A stretch of 16,847 bases of DNA from Planctomycetaceae bacterium UBA969 (GTDB lineage: Bacteria; Planctomycetota; Planctomycetia; Gemmatales; Gemmataceae), in NCBI GenBank assembly GCA_002303765.1, contig DBCB01000107.1, positions 8,546 to 25,392 of the forward strand, given 5' to 3'. This document shows positions 16,260 through 16,847 of this stretch, one piece after another (within the stretch, counting starts at the first letter, position 1; each line of letters begins with the position of its first letter). The notes below the pieces were generated by a model. The model did not search any database. It was not told the origin of the DNA and was given only the letters and a program-made list of their open reading frames with translations. The position numbers and the translations under genes are program-made.

Positions 16260-16847
16260 TTACTTGCCGCTGTCATTGAGGAAACGCCCTAAGTTTAAAA
16301 ATTCAATGTTCAGGTTAACAGGTTGGTTGCAAACAAGCTGACTCAATATTTCGCCCACGACGGAAGCGAATTTAAATCCATGGCCAGAAAACCCAGCGCC
16401 TACGATGATATTTGGGTTTTCGGGAAGCGGGCCCACCATGAAATGCCTGTCTGGAGAGAGTGTGTAAATGCAAGTTTTTGCAAGTGGGGAACGCGATTTC
16501 GCCAGTGTTGGAATCCTTCGATTCAAAAACACCCGGAGTGCAGCGTCATCTTCGGGAAGTACCCCCCGCATGATTTCAGAAGGTTGATGAACTTCAACTT
16601 GACCGTAATGCCTGGCAATTTTGACCCCTTCTGGGTCGACCATGGGAAATCCATAAAAGAAGCCTTCTTGGTCAGCTACCATGAAGACGGGTACTTTATC
16701 CCTGAAAAAGTCCTGTGGTTTTTCAGGCATGAACCAATGGGTGGTCTGCCTCATAAGGCTTAAACATTTGCCTGAAGTGCCTAGGAAATTAGAAGCCCAA
16801 GGGCCCGCAGTGATAACCACTTTGCGAGCCAGATATTTTCCCTTGGG
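16260..16847 (-). CDS. Monomeric sarcosine oxidase / SolA-like FAD oxidase, C-terminal part (5' partial)
   Basis: The visible 195 residues are the C-terminal half of a flavin amine oxidase of the monomeric sarcosine oxidase/N-methyltryptophan oxidase (MSOX/SolA) family. The frame is open to the window edge, so the FAD-binding N-terminus lies outside; the GTG at 16820 is internal. The sequence enters at KVVITAGPW, a strand of the FAD domain. Three functional residues of Bacillus MSOX are kept with exact spacing: the oxygen-activating Lys265 (Lys76 here, in GVKIARHYG), the covalent FAD attachment Cys315 (Cys126, in TCIYTLSPD) and the carboxylate-binding Lys348 (Lys159, in GFSGHGFKF). It should oxidise an N-methyl or secondary amino acid to an imine, giving hydrogen peroxide. 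The substrate cannot be told from this fragment. The enzyme is cytoplasmic by family, and the VOC gene follows it. Confidence 0.93.
   Translation of the reverse strand, partial: PKGKYLARKVVITAGPWASNFLGTSGKCLSLMRQTTHWFMPEKPQDFFRDKVPVFMVADQEGFFYGFPMVDPEGVKIARHYGQVEVHQPSEIMRGVLPEDDAALRVFLNRRIPTLAKSRSPLAKTCIYTLSPDRHFMVGPLPENPNIIVGAGFSGHGFKFASVVGEILSQLVCNQPVNLNIEFLNLGRFLNDSGK

Noticed and set aside
16323..16763. Plus-strand open frame of 146 codons opposite the sarcosine-oxidase-like gene
   Set aside because: The minus strand encodes a clear flavoenzyme with exact catalytic spacing; the plus frame shows no family features.

Overview
The window is compact bacterial DNA at roughly 40% G+C (estimated by eye). 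It holds nine protein genes, short gaps, AGGA/GGAG-type ribosome binding sites and intrinsic terminators. Four things together suggest a planctomycete-like bacterium: very long secreted or membrane-anchored proteins of no recognised family, Gly/Pro/Arg/Glu-rich secreted proteins with HEAT-like or Spy/CpxP-like helices, a DUF2237 protein and a FadJ-type multienzyme. This assignment is an inference from gene style, with no marker gene to confirm it. No rRNA, tRNA, CRISPR array, phage gene or insertion sequence was seen.

Left block (1-12411, + strand). Two giant genes and a fatty-acid oxidation gene lie 13 and 14 bases apart and look like one operon. The first giant gene is cut by the left window edge. 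The second (2322 aa) is itself two units in one chain, joined by a membrane hairpin and an internal signal-peptide-like segment. The three units (one in the first gene, two in the second) share one layout: an N-terminal short motif, about 900 residues of beta-rich sequence, then C-terminal membrane helices. They look like strongly diverged tandem paralogues. The third gene is a FadB/FadJ-like enoyl-CoA hydratase/3-hydroxyacyl-CoA dehydrogenase. Its dehydrogenase half keeps its catalytic residues, but its hydratase half has lost one of the two catalytic glutamates.

Middle block (12412-14651, + strand). Two tandem secreted proteins share a near-identical signal peptide ending in AQEP at residues 28-31 of both, and the same PREGD/PEGDRK low-complexity linker. 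They differ in their folded part: HEAT-like helices in the first, duplicated Spy/CpxP-like helical modules in the second. Each is followed by a terminator.

Right block (14642-16847). A small secreted PrcB-like protein (- strand) and a DUF2237 protein (+ strand) diverge from a 126-base gap. A strong bidirectional terminator separates the DUF2237 gene from a leftward pair. That pair is the C-terminal part of a monomeric sarcosine oxidase/SolA-like flavoenzyme, cut by the right edge, followed by a secreted VOC (glyoxalase-fold) protein that lacks most canonical metal ligands.

No complete new system can be proven here. The best candidate for undescribed biology is the tandem array of three giant envelope units, together with its apparent co-transcription with an altered beta-oxidation enzyme.
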